This document shows positions 29,025 to 39,421 of a stretch of DNA of 64,000 nt, piece by piece (position 1 is the stretch's first letter; the number at the start of each line of letters is the position of its first letter). Source of the DNA: JAMQPK01 sp963782595 (GTDB lineage Bacteria > Acidobacteriota > Vicinamibacteria > Vicinamibacterales > JAMQPK01); NCBI GenBank assembly GCA_963782595.1, contig CAWAKJ010000002.1, positions 1,302,001 through 1,366,000 on the forward strand, in the 5' to 3' direction. Both the position numbers and the translations under genes were made by a program. Below the pieces are notes generated by a model that did no database searches, was not told the DNA's origin, and worked only from the letters and a program-made list of their open reading frames with translations.

Positions 29025-30085
29025 CACGGACGAAGTATCCGTATCCGGTGTGCCTCGCTGTCGGTCACGTACAGCGTGCCGTCCGTGTCTGCAAACAACC
29101 CGTGGGGGCGCGATAGCTTGCACTGAAGCGGGTCGGTCTCGGGGCCGTCGCCGCGTACTCCCGTGCCCAGCACGGTCGTGATGATGCCGCTGTCGAGGTT
29201 CACCGAGCGGATGGTGTGGCTTTCCGTGTCGGCGACGTATAGGTTGCGACGCCAGAGGGCGAGTCCTTTCGGGCCCGACAACTTCGCCACACGGGCCGGG
29301 CCGCCGTCGCCGGTCCAGCCCTGTTCGCCCGTGCCTGCGAGGTGATGCAGCGTGCCTGTCTTCGGCGCGATCCGATACAACGCATTGCCCTCTCGCAGGG
29401 CGAGGTAGATCGTGCCGTCACGATCGATGACCATCGTGCGGGGACCGTTGAGCGGTGTGCCGGCCAAGGGGGCGCCATCGGGCGTGGGCAGGCGCTCGCC
29501 AGTGCCGCCGATGGTGACGATAGTCCCCGCCGCAAGATCGACGGCGCGGATGCGTTGGTTGCCGATGTCGCAGATGAGCAGGCGGCCATCTGGCCCGATC
29601 GCGATGCTATGCGGCTGCCTGAGCTGCGCCTTCGAAGCCGGGCCACCGTCGCCGGAGAATCCAGCTGCGCCGGTGCCGGCGAGCGTTGAAATGACGCCGG
29701 TGCGTCCGTCCACTTTTCGCACGACGTGGCTGTCGCGCTCGGCGATGTACATGTGGTTCTGCGCGTCGAAGACGATCTCGTGCGGCATGTTGAGCGATCC
29801 GGACGTGGCAGGACCGCCATCGCCGCTGTACGCGCGCGCGCCGTCGCCGGCAATCGTGCGAATGGTGCGCGACTTCAGATCGAGCCGCCGGATGCGCTGA
29901 TTGTCGACGTCGCAAAAATACAGGGCGCGATCGCGTCCGATGATGACACCGTAGGGATTGTTGACCTGGAGATCCGTATAACCCGCGGTGCCATTGCCGA
30001 TGAGGGTCGAGACGGCAGGCGCGGCGATTGCGGGCCTCGGCAACAGCGCGAGGAGGACAGTTTTCAGCAGGGCACGGCGATGCAC
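29024..30085 (-). CDS. Secreted NHL-repeat beta-propeller protein
   Basis: 353 aa. A basic N-terminus and hydrophobic core (MHRRALLKTVLLALLPRPAIA) give a signal peptide. About five to six NHL/SMP-30-like blades follow, each with a phrase like IGRDRALYFCDVDNQRIRRL or IGPDGRLLICDIGNQRIRAV alternating with AGTGAAGFSGDGGPA. Such propellers bind ligands or act as hydrolases; no clear metal site can be assigned by eye. Middle of a minus-strand group with the DUF3396-like gene upstream and the secreted unknown downstream. Confidence 0.85.
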   Translation of the reverse strand: MHRRALLKTVLLALLPRPAIAAPAVSTLIGNGTAGYTDLQVNNPYGVIIGRDRALYFCDVDNQRIRRLDLKSRTIRTIAGDGARAYSGDGGPATSGSLNMPHEIVFDAQNHMYIAERDSHVVRKVDGRTGVISTLAGTGAAGFSGDGGPASKAQLRQPHSIAIGPDGRLLICDIGNQRIRAVDLAAGTIVTIGGTGERLPTPDGAPLAGTPLNGPRTMVIDRDGTIYLALREGNALYRIAPKTGTLHHLAGTGEQGWTGDGGPARVAKLSGPKGLALWRRNLYVADTESHTIRSVNLDSGIITTVLGTGVRGDGPETDPLQCKLSRPHGLFADTDGTLYVTDSEAHRIRILRP

Positions 30086-30094
30086 GGCGGCAGT

Positions 30095-31063
30095 CTACCT
30101 CAGTGGCGGGCGTTCCCGGTAGAAGTACCCGAGCATACCGCGCTTCATCTCGGGTGTCTCATCGCGCGACAGGAACGCCGGCCTGAGCGCGTCGTCGAGG
30201 CGCAGAAATCTCGCGCGCGTGTCTTCAGTGTCGTCGGGCAACGGGGTTGTCGTGGCGATGACGAGCATGCCGCCATGATCGAGCGCCTCGACGCGCATGC
30301 CGTTCACCTGGCGCTTCAACGCCGCTTCGCCTCCAGCCAGCTCGACGTGCGCCGCTGACAGAAAATTGGCCCAGAAGGCGCCCTTGATTCCACAGTTGTT
30401 GCAATACAGCGACGCCAGGTTGCCCTCGATGTCGTGGCCAACATAGGCAATCGGGACCGGATGCACGCGATGCTCTGGCGGCTTGATGTATTCCCAAGGC
30501 ATTGATGCCCCAGGTGACCTCGGCATTCGCGGGTCGAATACCGGCCGTGCGAGGGTGATGGCCAGATTTCCATAACCGTAGGCGGGTCCGGCAGGCACGC
30601 GGCTCCACGCCATCCTGGCGATGTTCAGCAGGGCTTCGACTCGCTCTGGCGAAACAGCGAGGTGCCGCAGGTACGACAGGCTGCACTGGACGGCGATCGT
30701 GCCGGCAACGAGCAACTCGTTGCCCCCTGTGGGATTGACGTGCGCCGAAAACCAGATCTTCTGGCGTGGAAAGTCGCGGGTTTCCCCTCTGATCTCGACG
30801 ACGGCGTATTCGCCCCGGATGATTTTCTTCTGCGCGGCCTTCCATCGCGGGCTGGTGAACTCGCCGATGTTGAGGCGCGCACCAACTCCCGCACGCTTGG
30901 TGTGAAGCGCCGTCAACCGGGTCGCGGGAAACAGCAGGTTGGTGAGAAAGAATTCGGCGAGGTCGCCGATGGTCTGAGGCTCGACTTCGGTCTCTGGTCG
31001 CAGGTATAACGGCATCGTAAGATGCGTGGCCGACTGATCGTAGAGTGTGTGCGGTGCTTCCAC
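30095..31063 (-). CDS. Possible DUF3396-like protein, function unknown
   Basis: 322 aa (307 if ATG 31015 is used), soluble, no signal peptide. The C-terminal half has IKGAFWANFLSAAHVELAGG, then GGMLVIATTTPLPDD, a layout that reminds me of DUF3396, a family that includes some type VI secretion immunity proteins. That resemblance is weak. CNNCG is present but unpaired. It lies 24 bp after the GNAT gene and 9 bp before the NHL gene, so it is probably in the same transcript. No T6SS gene is nearby. Confidence 0.6.
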   Translation of the reverse strand: MEAPHTLYDQSATHLTMPLYLRPETEVEPQTIGDLAEFFLTNLLFPATRLTALHTKRAGVGARLNIGEFTSPRWKAAQKKIIRGEYAVVEIRGETRDFPRQKIWFSAHVNPTGGNELLVAGTIAVQCSLSYLRHLAVSPERVEALLNIARMAWSRVPAGPAYGYGNLAITLARPVFDPRMPRSPGASMPWEYIKPPEHRVHPVPIAYVGHDIEGNLASLYCNNCGIKGAFWANFLSAAHVELAGGEAALKRQVNGMRVEALDHGGMLVIATTTPLPDDTEDTRARFLRLDDALRPAFLSRDETPEMKRGMLGYFYRERPPLR

Positions 31064-31087
31064 GCGCTCAGGATGAGATGGCCATGG

Positions 31088-31576
31088 CTAGGACCTCTGC
31101 CGAAGATCGAGAGTCAGATACTTCACACCAGGCAGCGGGTTCGGATAGTAGGCCGAAGACGGCTTGAATCCCATGGACAGATAGAGCTCATGCGCGGCGT
31201 CCATCGACGCCAACGTGTCGAGCACCAGCGTCCTGTAACCCAATTCGCCAGCCCGCTGCGCGGCTGCTTCGGCAAGCCTGCGGCCGATACGCCGGCCGCG
31301 AAAGGCCGGCCTCACATATAGCCGTTTCATCTCGCACACGTCATCGCGGAATTTGCGCAGGCCGACGCATCCGGCGTTTTCGACATCGACCGTCGCCATC
31401 AACAGAACACCCGCCGGCGGCCGATACATGACAGACAAGCTGTCGAGCTCCGCGGAAAAGTGCTGGAAGCAAAGGTCCACGTCGATCGCCGCGGCATACT
31501 CCTCGAACAGACTGCGGCCCAGCGCGTACTCTTCAGCGGTTGCCGCCTCGGCGATTCTGATTTCTCCTGATCCCAA
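31088..31576 (-). CDS. GNAT family N-acetyltransferase
   Basis: 162 aa. Acetyl-CoA-binding motif A is EMKRLYVRPAFRGRRIGRRL, followed by AGELGYRTLVLDTL and AHELYLSMGFKPS, all typical of GNAT. The substrate is unknown. The start is uncertain: TTG at 31576 lies right at the edge of a GGGATTA repeat, and the open frame further upstream only shadows rarA. It follows rarA in the same direction. Confidence 0.85.
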   Translation of the reverse strand: MGSGEIRIAEAATAEEYALGRSLFEEYAAAIDVDLCFQHFSAELDSLSVMYRPPAGVLLMATVDVENAGCVGLRKFRDDVCEMKRLYVRPAFRGRRIGRRLAEAAAQRAGELGYRTLVLDTLASMDAAHELYLSMGFKPSSAYYPNPLPGVKYLTLDLRQRS

Positions 31577-31601
31577 ATCCCTAATCCCTAATCCCCAGTC
31601 C

Positions 31602-31611
<10 letters not shown>
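31570..31611. repeat. AATCCCT-type tandem repeat between rarA and GNAT gene
   Basis: Consecutive units aaatccct, aatccct, aatcccc, agtccct, aatccct. The array contains the rarA stop codon and the probable GNAT start codon. Confidence 0.75.
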
Positions 31612-32949
<1,338 letters not shown>

Positions 32950-32950
32950 C

Positions 32951-33737
32951 TCACGATCTCTGTCGAAACGCCTCGTACAGCACGAGTGCGGCCGCTACAC
33001 CCACGTTCAGCGACTCGACCGGGGCTGTCATGGGAATCGACACCCGTCGATCGAGCTGCTTCAGGATGTCCGGGCAGCCCTGGTCCTTCGCCGCCGAGAA
33101 TCAGTGCCGATGGCTTCTTGAGATCGGCCGCGAACAGCGGCTCGCCGCCGTGCGGGACGAGACCGACGGTCGCAATGTTGGCCCTGCTGAGAGCGGCGAG
33201 CGTGTCCATCATCTCCGCGCGTGCAATCGGCAGGCGCAGCGCGCTCCCCATCGAACCGCGGAGCGCCTTCCACCCGAGCGGGTCCGCCGAGGACGGAGTG
33301 GCGATAAACGCGGTCGCACCGGCCGCTTCGGCTGTGCGCACGATCCCTCCGACGTTACCGGGATCCTGAACGTCGTGCGCCACGACGACGAGGGCGTTTG
33401 CGGAACGAAGGACCTCGTCCAGCGACGCCAGCGACCGGCGCGCGATGCCCACGGCTCCAGTTGGTGTCTTCACCGGGCTCATTGAAGCCAGCGTCTCTCG
33501 CGACACGATCAGCACGTCGGCGCCATCTGCGGCGAGCTGATCCGCCAGTTCGCGCACGGATGGATCGTTGAAGACATCCTGCTCGAAGGCCGCGCTCTCG
33601 ACCGTGAGACCCGACTTGCGCGCCTCGTGCAACAGATGTGGACCGTCGAGCAGCAGCTCGCGTTCGAGTCCGTCTTTGGGGGGATTGCGCGCGAGCTCGC
33701 GGTAGCGTTTGACGCTGGAGTGCGGCGCTCCAGTCAT
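32951..33737 (-). CDS. SpoU-family rRNA 2'-O-methyltransferase (RlmB-like; one frameshift)
   Basis: N-terminal L30e-like RNA-binding domain (about 1-95) and C-terminal SPOUT knot. Motif 1 VAHDVQDPGNVGGIVRTAEA, motif 2 LILGGEGPGLP, motif 3 SIPMTAPVESLNVGVA. The last part lies in a shifted frame because of an extra C near 33073; removing it gives 262 codons ending YEAFRQRS. Its stop lies 1 nt before the rarA start. The substrate nucleotide (G2251 in E. coli RlmB) cannot be proven here. Confidence 0.9.
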
Positions 33738-33759
33738 CTGGAGAGCATAACAGATGTGC

Positions 33760-33765
33760 TAGGAT
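33760..33765 (+). promoter_or_regulatory. -10 box for greA
   Basis: TAGGAT ends 10 nt before the greA ATG, with no Shine-Dalgarno. It lies in the divergent gap to the methyltransferase gene. Confidence 0.5.
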
Positions 33766-33775
33766 CTTCCTGCGA

Positions 33776-34244
33776 ATGAAGGCGAAAATCCTCAAGAAAT
33801 TCGAAGAAGAAGTCGCAGAGCTCGAGCGCGAGCTGCACCACGAGCTGCCCAAGGAAATACAGCGCGCACGCGAGCTCGGGCGATCTGCGTGAGAACGCGG
33901 AGTATCAGGCGGCGAAGGATCGTCAGGGCATCGTCAACGCGCGGATCGCGATGCTCAAGAAGCGGATTGCCGAGATCTCGATCATGAATCTCGACAAAAT
34001 TCCGCACGATCGCGCGGCGTTCGGATCGACCGTCAATCTTCGCGAAGACAACGGCGAGTCGATTACCTATCAGCTCGTCATGCCGGAAGAAGCCGATGCG
34101 GCCAAGGGACTCATCTCGACCAGCTCGCCGATCGGCCGCGCCATCGTCGGCAAGATCGAGGGCGACGAGATCAAGGTCACCACACCCAGCGGCACGCGAA
34201 ATTTCGAGATCGTCAAGCTCGTCACCATCCACGACGAGGCGTGA
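33776..34244 (+). CDS. greA: Transcription elongation factor GreA (one frameshift)
   Basis: Rescues backtracked RNA polymerase by stimulating transcript cleavage. N-terminal coiled coil with the tip residues in ARELGDLRENAEYQAAK; C-terminal FKBP-like domain with SSPIGRAIVGK. An extra G in a GGG run at 33878-33880 breaks the frame inside the acidic tip motif. Correction gives 156 codons, the normal size. It overlaps the next gene by 4 nt. Confidence 0.94.
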
Positions 34245-35629
34245 GCTATTCTCCACATCTGAGAACCGCGGTTCTCCTGACCGGCAACGGCACCGGCGGG
34301 GCCTACCACGCCGGCGTGCTTGCGTGCGCTCGACGAAGCCGGCGTGAAGGTTGACGTTGTCGCCGCCCGGGGCGTGGGCGTCGTGTGTGCGCTCTTCGCG
34401 GCCATCGATGCGGGCGCCAAGACGTGGGAAGACGGCGGCGTATGGCGCCGGCGGCCGCCCGTCCGGATGTACCGGTGGCGTCGGGCACTTCAGTGGGCCG
34501 ACTCTGCTTGTCCTTGCGGCCGTCGCCATTCTCGCCGCTCCGCTGCTCGTCCTGGCAACCGGCCTCGTCGCCTATCCGCTCAGCTTTCTCGTTCAGATGA
34601 TCAACGTTGATGCGGGCTGCGGCTGGCCACTGCGTACGCTGACATGGTCGGATACGCGTTCGCCCCGCAGACGTTGCCGACGCTCGTGCCGCAGGCTGGT
34701 CACGCTGTGTCTGGCGGGCGCGTTCGGGGTTCTGGCGGTGGCGGCGATCCGTTTCCGCGGGGAGCCGGGGCTGTTTGTGAACGGCCAGGGCGCAGCACGC
34801 GGCCATCGGGATCCCGGGAGATGGTGGGCGAGGATCATCGGTTCTCCGTGGAGCACCGAACCGGGTCTTCGGCATGTTCCGAGCGTCCCTCTGGCATCTG
34901 TTTCGCGGGCCTACGACAGCGAAGGAGCCCACGGTCCCGGAACTGAGCCGGCGATACGCGGAGTTGCTGTTCGAGAACCTCGGGCAACCCGGCTTCCGCG
35001 AGCTCATCCTCGACAGCGCTCGATCTCGAAACGCGCACCGACCTGGTCTTTGCGGCCATTGGCGAGCCGCGGCGGGCGGCATTCTTTCACCGGGGGCGCG
35101 GCGACCTCATCGATCTGGCCGGTGTCGGACGAAGTCAGGTGCTCGACGCTCTGGCCGCAGCCATAACCATTCCTGTGCTCACCGAGCCGCATCTCCTCAC
35201 GTTCTCGCCCGAAAGCTACTGGAAGGGCGAGGCGCATCGCTTGTGCGATCGTATCGGCGCGGTGGCGCGATTGCTCGACCGAGTTGCTCGCGGCGGGGGT
35301 CGAGCAGGTGATTCTGGTGTGCTCCCGACTCGGAACGCTCGACGCCTCACCACCTGCGCACGCCGTCTGGTTCTCTTCGCTCACGACTGGCCGAGCAGAT
35401 GGCGGCCGGCGAAACCAGCGTCGTGCGCGACGTGATCGGCTCGCACAAGAAGCGCTTCAACGGGCTGTTCCTGATTCAGCCGGCGCACAATCCCATCGGC
35501 CCGCTCGACTTCGAGGGCACCTACGACGAGCGATCGGATCGCTATCAGAGCCTGGGTGAGCTGATGGATCGGGGATACGAAGACGCCTACCGGCAGTTTA
35601 TTGAGCCGGTTGTGGGCGGAGGGGAGTAG
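34241..35629 (+). CDS. Patatin-like protein with internal membrane segment (many frameshifts)
   Basis: Coupled to greA by a GTGA overlap. N-terminus VLLTGNGTGGAYHAGVL then RALDEAGVKVDVVAARGVGV resembles the patatin oxyanion loop. The expected GxSxG nucleophile elbow reads RGVGV, without Ser. A hydrophobic segment (LVLAAVAILAAPLLVLATG) follows. The C-terminal half (LFENLGQPGFRELIL, FSPESYWKGEAHRLCDR, RFNGLFLIQPAHNPIGPLDF) is conserved-looking but scattered over frames. The sequence quality here is too poor to fix the protein exactly. Catalysis is doubtful if the Ser is truly missing. Confidence 0.7.
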
Positions 35630-35640
35630 GCGTGATTTTT

Positions 35641-35715
35641 GTCATGGCAGAGGGCAGAGGGCACATGGCAGAACTCGAGAACCACTGCCATCTGCCATCA
35701 GCCATTTGCCATGAC
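35641..35715. repeat. GGCARATG-type inverted repeat
   Basis: Bounded by perfect 9-bp ends gtcatggca and tgccatgac. The arms contain agggcagagggcacatggcag and its complement-like units. It sits between two convergent genes and could serve as a bidirectional terminator, although it lacks a U-run. Confidence 0.75.
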
Positions 35716-35727
35716 TGCGAGCCAGCG

Positions 35728-37161
35728 CTAGTGGCTTCCGACGGGCTCCTTCTTCCGCTTTTCATCGGGTGTTTCGTGCAGGAACTCGCTGCAGCAGGGC
35801 TGACATTTTCTCGCCGACGTGTGTCGTCGATTGCGCCGAAGCGCGCCTCAAACGCGTCGAGCGGAACGACCGCCTTGGCCATCGCCCGGTGGCCGCCGGC
35901 CGAACCGATGTCGACGAAGTAGCGCCGCACGAAATCGCCGGCGTTCCTCGTGTATCCGAGATTGCGCACCGACATCACGAACGAACCATTGACGATGCCG
36001 GAGATGAGCGTCCAGCGGACGTTTTCGAGCTGCAGGAAGAAGTCAGCCACATACGGAATCGCGTCGTCGCGCGGGACTTCGCCGAGAAACACCGAGAAAA
36101 TCTGATCGACCATGCGGCCGCGCTGAGTTGCCTTGGTGATCAGCTGCAGCCGCTCCATCGTGATTTCCGCACCCTCCATCTTGCGGATGAGGTTGGCGTC
36201 GGCCAGCGGATAGAGGTACGAGAACGCTTCGATGTCGCAGCGATTGGCCTGGCGATTGAAAAACAGCGTGTCCGACTTGATGGCATAGAGCATGGCCGTC
36301 GCCGTGCGCTCGGAGATGCTGGCGTCGATCGCGCGCAAGTGCTCGGTCAGAATCGTGCAGGTCGAGCCGTAGTCTTCCCGGATGTCCTTGAAGACGGCGT
36401 TGTAGCCATGCTGCTCGGGATGATGGTCGATGACGAGATCGACGCGGTCGAGGCCGGGAAAGTAGTGCGGCTGCACGTCCACCATGCAGACGCGATCGAA
36501 GTCCGGAATGACATCGGGCGCGATCGTCTCGACGTGAATATCGAGCAGATTGGCCATCCGCAGGTTCTCGGGACGGGTCACCCCCTCGAGCGCGGCAATC
36601 ACGGCGGTGGCTCTGCGTGCGGTGCAGCACGGTGCGCAGCGCGAGCCCGCTGGCCATCGCGTCGGGATCGGGCTCGTTGTGTAGCAGGATAAGGATGCGA
36701 TCGGCGTCAGCGAGGTAGCGCTGGTACTGCTGCACACGCGCGCGCGTCAGGGCGCGGCTGAACTCGGTGAGGAGCGGCGCTTCGAAGAGCTCCGACAGGG
36801 ACAGGTAGGAGACGTCGGGAAACTGGTCGCGGATGGCTTCGGCCCGCTTGTCGCGATCGGCCGTTCCCACTCCGAGCACGTAGATGAGCGCCCCGCCGGC
36901 ATCGCGAATCGCATCGATCAGCTTCGGCAGGTCCTTGCGCCCGGTATCTTCGATGATGATGCAGGTTTGCGGCGAGACGTCGGCCTTCAGATACGTGTCG
37001 GTCCGCTTGACATCGCCGGCGACGACTGGCAGACCCGCAGCCGAAAGCTTCCGCGCCAGGGCGCGGCTTTCGACCAGGAAATCGACTTCGATGCTGGAGG
37101 CCAGGATTTGCTCCAGCATCCTGATAACCAGCTCGTCTTGGCAAACCGCCAGACACCTCAT
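35728..37161 (-). CDS. DHH-family phosphoesterase with N-terminal TrkA-N-like domain (three frameshifts)
   Basis: Residues 1-120 form a Rossmann-like TrkA-N/RCK domain (CLAVCQDELVIRMLEQIL, VVAGDVKRTDTYLKA). Then comes a DHH phosphoesterase with NEPDPDAMASG (motif I), CMVDVQPHYF, and IDHHPEQHG (the DHH motif), ending with DHHA1 GSAGGHRAMAKA. The DHH part resembles nanoRNase/pAp or c-di-NMP phosphodiesterases. Extra bases near 36620, 35816 and 35785 break the frame; the corrected 477-codon protein ends ETPDEKRKKEPVGSH. The uncorrected frame falsely runs into the neighbouring repeat. Confidence 0.85.
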
Positions 37162-37225
37162 GTGTGATCCGGATCGCGCGTTCGCTCTTCTGCTATCGCT
37201 GTAAACTATCCATTATACGCCCCTT

Positions 37226-38296
37226 ATGACTAGTGGCCTGTCTCCGCTGAATCAGTACCGCCTGCCGGGAGGGGCATCCCGGCTGGCGGCGTTGCTCCTC
37301 GCTCAAATATTCCCGATATTCTCGCTCGTCGCGCCTTGCCAGCCGGGCGCCGCGCTCCGGCAATCGGTACTGATTCAGCGGAGACAGGCCACTAGGACTC
37401 ACCGGACCCCGTTCTTCGCGGCCATCCTCATCAGCCTGTGCTGGATATCGGCGCGGGCGCAGTTCTCATACAAGACCGCGGTTGATGTGGCCGGATTTGC
37501 GGTGACCGTCACCGACCGGCAGGGCGAGCCGGTGCGCGACCTGAAAGTGGACGACTTCGAGGTGAAGGAAGACGGAAAGCTGCAGGCGGTTACCTATTTC
37601 AGCACCTCTTCGGGGGAGGAGGCCGTGCCCTTGCACGTGGGGCTGCTCTTCGACACCAGCGAGAGCATGCAGAAGGACCTCGCGTTTTCGCGCAACGCGG
37701 CCATCAAGTTTCTGAATACCTTTCCAAAGGCGGTCGATTTCTCGCTGGTCGAGTTCAGCGACGAAGTGCGGGCGGCGAGGTTCTCTCAGGCCGAGTTCGC
37801 GCGGCTCGTCGAGCGCATTCGCAGCAATAAAGCCAAGGGCCGCACGTCGCTGTATGACGCGGTGTCGGTGTATCTCGGGAGCGCGTTCGATCAGACAGGC
37901 CGGAAAGTGCTTCTGATCTACACCGACGGCGACGACACATCGAGCTCTCGCACGTGGAATGACACGCTACGACTGCTGCGCGCGTCAGATGTCACCGTGT
38001 ACCCGATCGGGCTATTCACGGGAACGGGTTCCGGGCGGTTCATGCTGCAGTCCAGGCTGTCGGAAATCGCCCGCCTAACCGGTGGCCGCGCCGTGTTTCC
38101 CGCGTCGATGAAGGAGCTCGAGACGATGTACAACAGCATCGCCGAGGAAATCCATGGGCAATACCTGCTCGGCTACGCGCCCACGAACACCACCCGCGAC
38201 GGCAAATGGCGGAAAGTCGAAATCCGGCTCAAGCAGCCTCCCTCGCAGCGGGTCCAGGTTCGGACGCGAGAGGGCTACTTTGCACCGGTGAACTGA
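37226..38296 (+). CDS. Secreted VWFA-domain protein, start region interrupted by a MITE-like element
   Basis: The conserved part is a signal peptide (RTHRTPFFAAILISLCWISA, then RAQ) and a VWFA-related domain with MIDAS motif LLFDTSESM and DGDDTSSS. This fits the VWFA-related family common in Acidobacteriota. The only in-frame ATG upstream (37226) is followed after one base by a 162-bp hairpin element that keeps the frame and adds 54 residues before the signal peptide. Without the element the gene reads ATG ACT AGG ACT CAC and on into the signal peptide. Export may be impaired or start elsewhere. Confidence 0.85.
   Translation: MTSGLSPLNQYRLPGGASRLAALLLAQIFPIFSLVAPCQPGAALRQSVLIQRRQATRTHRTPFFAAILISLCWISARAQFSYKTAVDVAGFAVTVTDRQGEPVRDLKVDDFEVKEDGKLQAVTYFSTSSGEEAVPLHVGLLFDTSESMQKDLAFSRNAAIKFLNTFPKAVDFSLVEFSDEVRAARFSQAEFARLVERIRSNKAKGRTSLYDAVSVYLGSAFDQTGRKVLLIYTDGDDTSSSRTWNDTLRLLRASDVTVYPIGLFTGTGSGRFMLQSRLSEIARLTGGRAVFPASMKELETMYNSIAEEIHGQYLLGYAPTNTTRDGKWRKVEIRLKQPPSQRVQVRTREGYFAPVN
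37230..37395. mobile_element. MITE-like 162-bp hairpin element with CTAG target duplication
   Basis: Perfect 31-bp terminal inverted repeats (37230-37260 and 37365-37395; outer sequence ctagtggcctgtctccgc). The inner arms also pair, around ccggctggc/gccagccgg and gagcga...atatt. CTAG occurs at both ends. Removing one CTAG plus the interior (162 bp) restores a clean gene start. CTAG fits the 4-bp YTAR target of the IS5 group; assignment to that family is inference. No transposase is inside. Confidence 0.85.
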
Positions 38297-38306
38297 ACTC
38301 TGCGGT

Positions 38307-38398
38307 TCTAGGTTCTGGGGTTCTGGGTTCCGGTTCTGGGTTCTAGGTTCTGGGTTCCCGGGCCCCGGAACCTAGAACCCTAGAACCTAGAACCGCTC
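38307..38398. repeat. GTTCTRG-type heptamer array with inverted half
   Basis: About eight units of gttctag/gttctgg run to 38357, followed by their complement (ggaacctagaaccctagaac). The block can fold back on itself around gggttcccgggccccgg. Confidence 0.8.
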
Positions 38399-38436
38399 GA
38401 TTCCTGTCGTCCCCCGGACGTGGCACAATCTGCCAC

Positions 38437-38781
38437 GTGGCAGCACCATCGATGACGGCACAACGCTTCCGGCGCATGGCATTGGCGTTCGATGGGGCGA
38501 GCGAGGGCGGGCACATGGGCCATCCCGACTTTCGCGTGGACAAGCGCATCTTTGCGTCGCTTCATTCCGACGACCAGTTCGGCATGGTGAAGCTCACGCC
38601 AGATCAGCAGACGCTGTTCATCGAAGACCATCCTGCCGCGTTCGTCGCCGAAGCCGGCGCGTGGGGACGCAGCGGCTACACCCGCGTCATTCTGAAGACG
38701 GTCGATGACGACGCGCTAGGCGAGGCGCTGACACTCGCGTGGCAAAACACGCGAAAAGCGCCAAGGAAGAAGTGTCGGTGA
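38437..38781 (+). CDS. MmcQ/YjbR family protein
   Basis: 114 aa. FRRMALAFDGASEGGHMGHPDFRVDKRIFA and SGYTRVILKTVDDDALGEAL match the YjbR/CyaY-like fold (DNA-binding-like or unknown function). GTG at 38437 lies 7 nt after a CACAAT box; ATG at 38452 is the alternative. The start region is also an 8-bp palindrome (ACGTGGCA/TGCCACGT). Flanked on both sides by GTTCTRG repeat arrays. Confidence 0.8.
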   Translation: MAAPSMTAQRFRRMALAFDGASEGGHMGHPDFRVDKRIFASLHSDDQFGMVKLTPDQQTLFIEDHPAAFVAEAGAWGRSGYTRVILKTVDDDALGEALTLAWQNTRKAPRKKCR

Positions 38782-38790
38782 ATACGGAAA

Positions 38791-38828
38791 AAGCGGTTCT
38801 AGGTTCTTGGTTCTAGGTTCTGGGTTCT
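38791..38828. repeat. GTTCTRG-type heptamer array
   Basis: Units ggttctaggttcttggttct continue up to the stop codon of the minus-strand four-helix-bundle gene, which lies inside the array. Confidence 0.75.
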
Positions 38829-39279
38829 ATGGGAATCGGTGGAACGTCGCCTGCCTTGGCCGCTGTCTCGGGTTTGTGGTTCCGGGCGCTTTAAGGCGCG
38901 GGTTGAACTTCTGCGGGCACGTGCGCAGATACTCTTGCAGCTTATTGGCAGCTCCAATTGCCCTGCCTGCTAGGTTGAGCATTTCTCGAGATTCGTCCGC
39001 TGTAACCAACCGCTCATCCTTGGCGTGCATGAGCTGATTCCGTACTTCGCCAAGTGATGCCTTGGCGTCGTTGAGAAAGCGGTGAAACTCGCGAGGGTTG
39101 AGTCGGTAGTAGCCTTCAGAGACCAAGTCGGGTGCCGAGTGGGCGGCTCGGCGAATATCATCGCAGAATCGTCGATCGCGAGATGCTGGAGGTGTTGCTG
39201 TAAACAAGTACACGCGCTTCTTGAGTTCCCACGCGAGCTTCCAAACATCGAAATCCTCGGGCTTCTTGAGTCCGGCCAT
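38827..39279 (-). CDS. Four-helix-bundle protein (23S rRNA intervening-sequence protein family)
   Basis: 150 aa. DFDVWKLAWELKKRVYLFT, RRAAHSAPDLVSEGYYR, FHRFLNDAKASLGEVRNQL and ESREMLNLAGRAIGAANKL give four amphipathic helices, matching the IVS/four-helix-bundle family, often lone intergenic genes of unknown role. Start is the ATG at 39279; the open frame upstream only shadows uvrB and repeat DNA. Bracketed by repeat arrays at both ends, which suggests a mobile or cassette-like unit. Confidence 0.85.
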   Translation of the reverse strand: MAGLKKPEDFDVWKLAWELKKRVYLFTATPPASRDRRFCDDIRRAAHSAPDLVSEGYYRLNPREFHRFLNDAKASLGEVRNQLMHAKDERLVTADESREMLNLAGRAIGAANKLQEYLRTCPQKFNPRLKAPGTTNPRQRPRQATFHRFP

Positions 39280-39310
39280 GTGAGCCGACTTGCACACGGC
39301 CTGCCAGATC

Positions 39311-39355
39311 GCGAACCCAGAACCCAGAACCCAGAACCCAGAACCTAGAACCGCA
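39311..39355. repeat. GTTCTRG-type heptamer array (complement orientation)
   Basis: About six units of gaaccca/gaaccta directly upstream of the four-helix-bundle gene. Confidence 0.75.
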
Positions 39356-39421
39356 GATAGACCTGTAGTACCGATTGTCTGTTGAGCACAGCGCAAATTT
39401 CCGCGCCGTGCCGATAGGGGC

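Noticed and set aside
30095..31063. Type VI secretion immunity protein
   Set aside because: Only a weak resemblance to DUF3396, and no T6SS or toxin gene nearby, so I kept it as function unknown.
38307..39355. CRISPR array
   Set aside because: Units are 7-8 bp, directly abutting and degenerate; there are no spacers of constant length and no cas genes.
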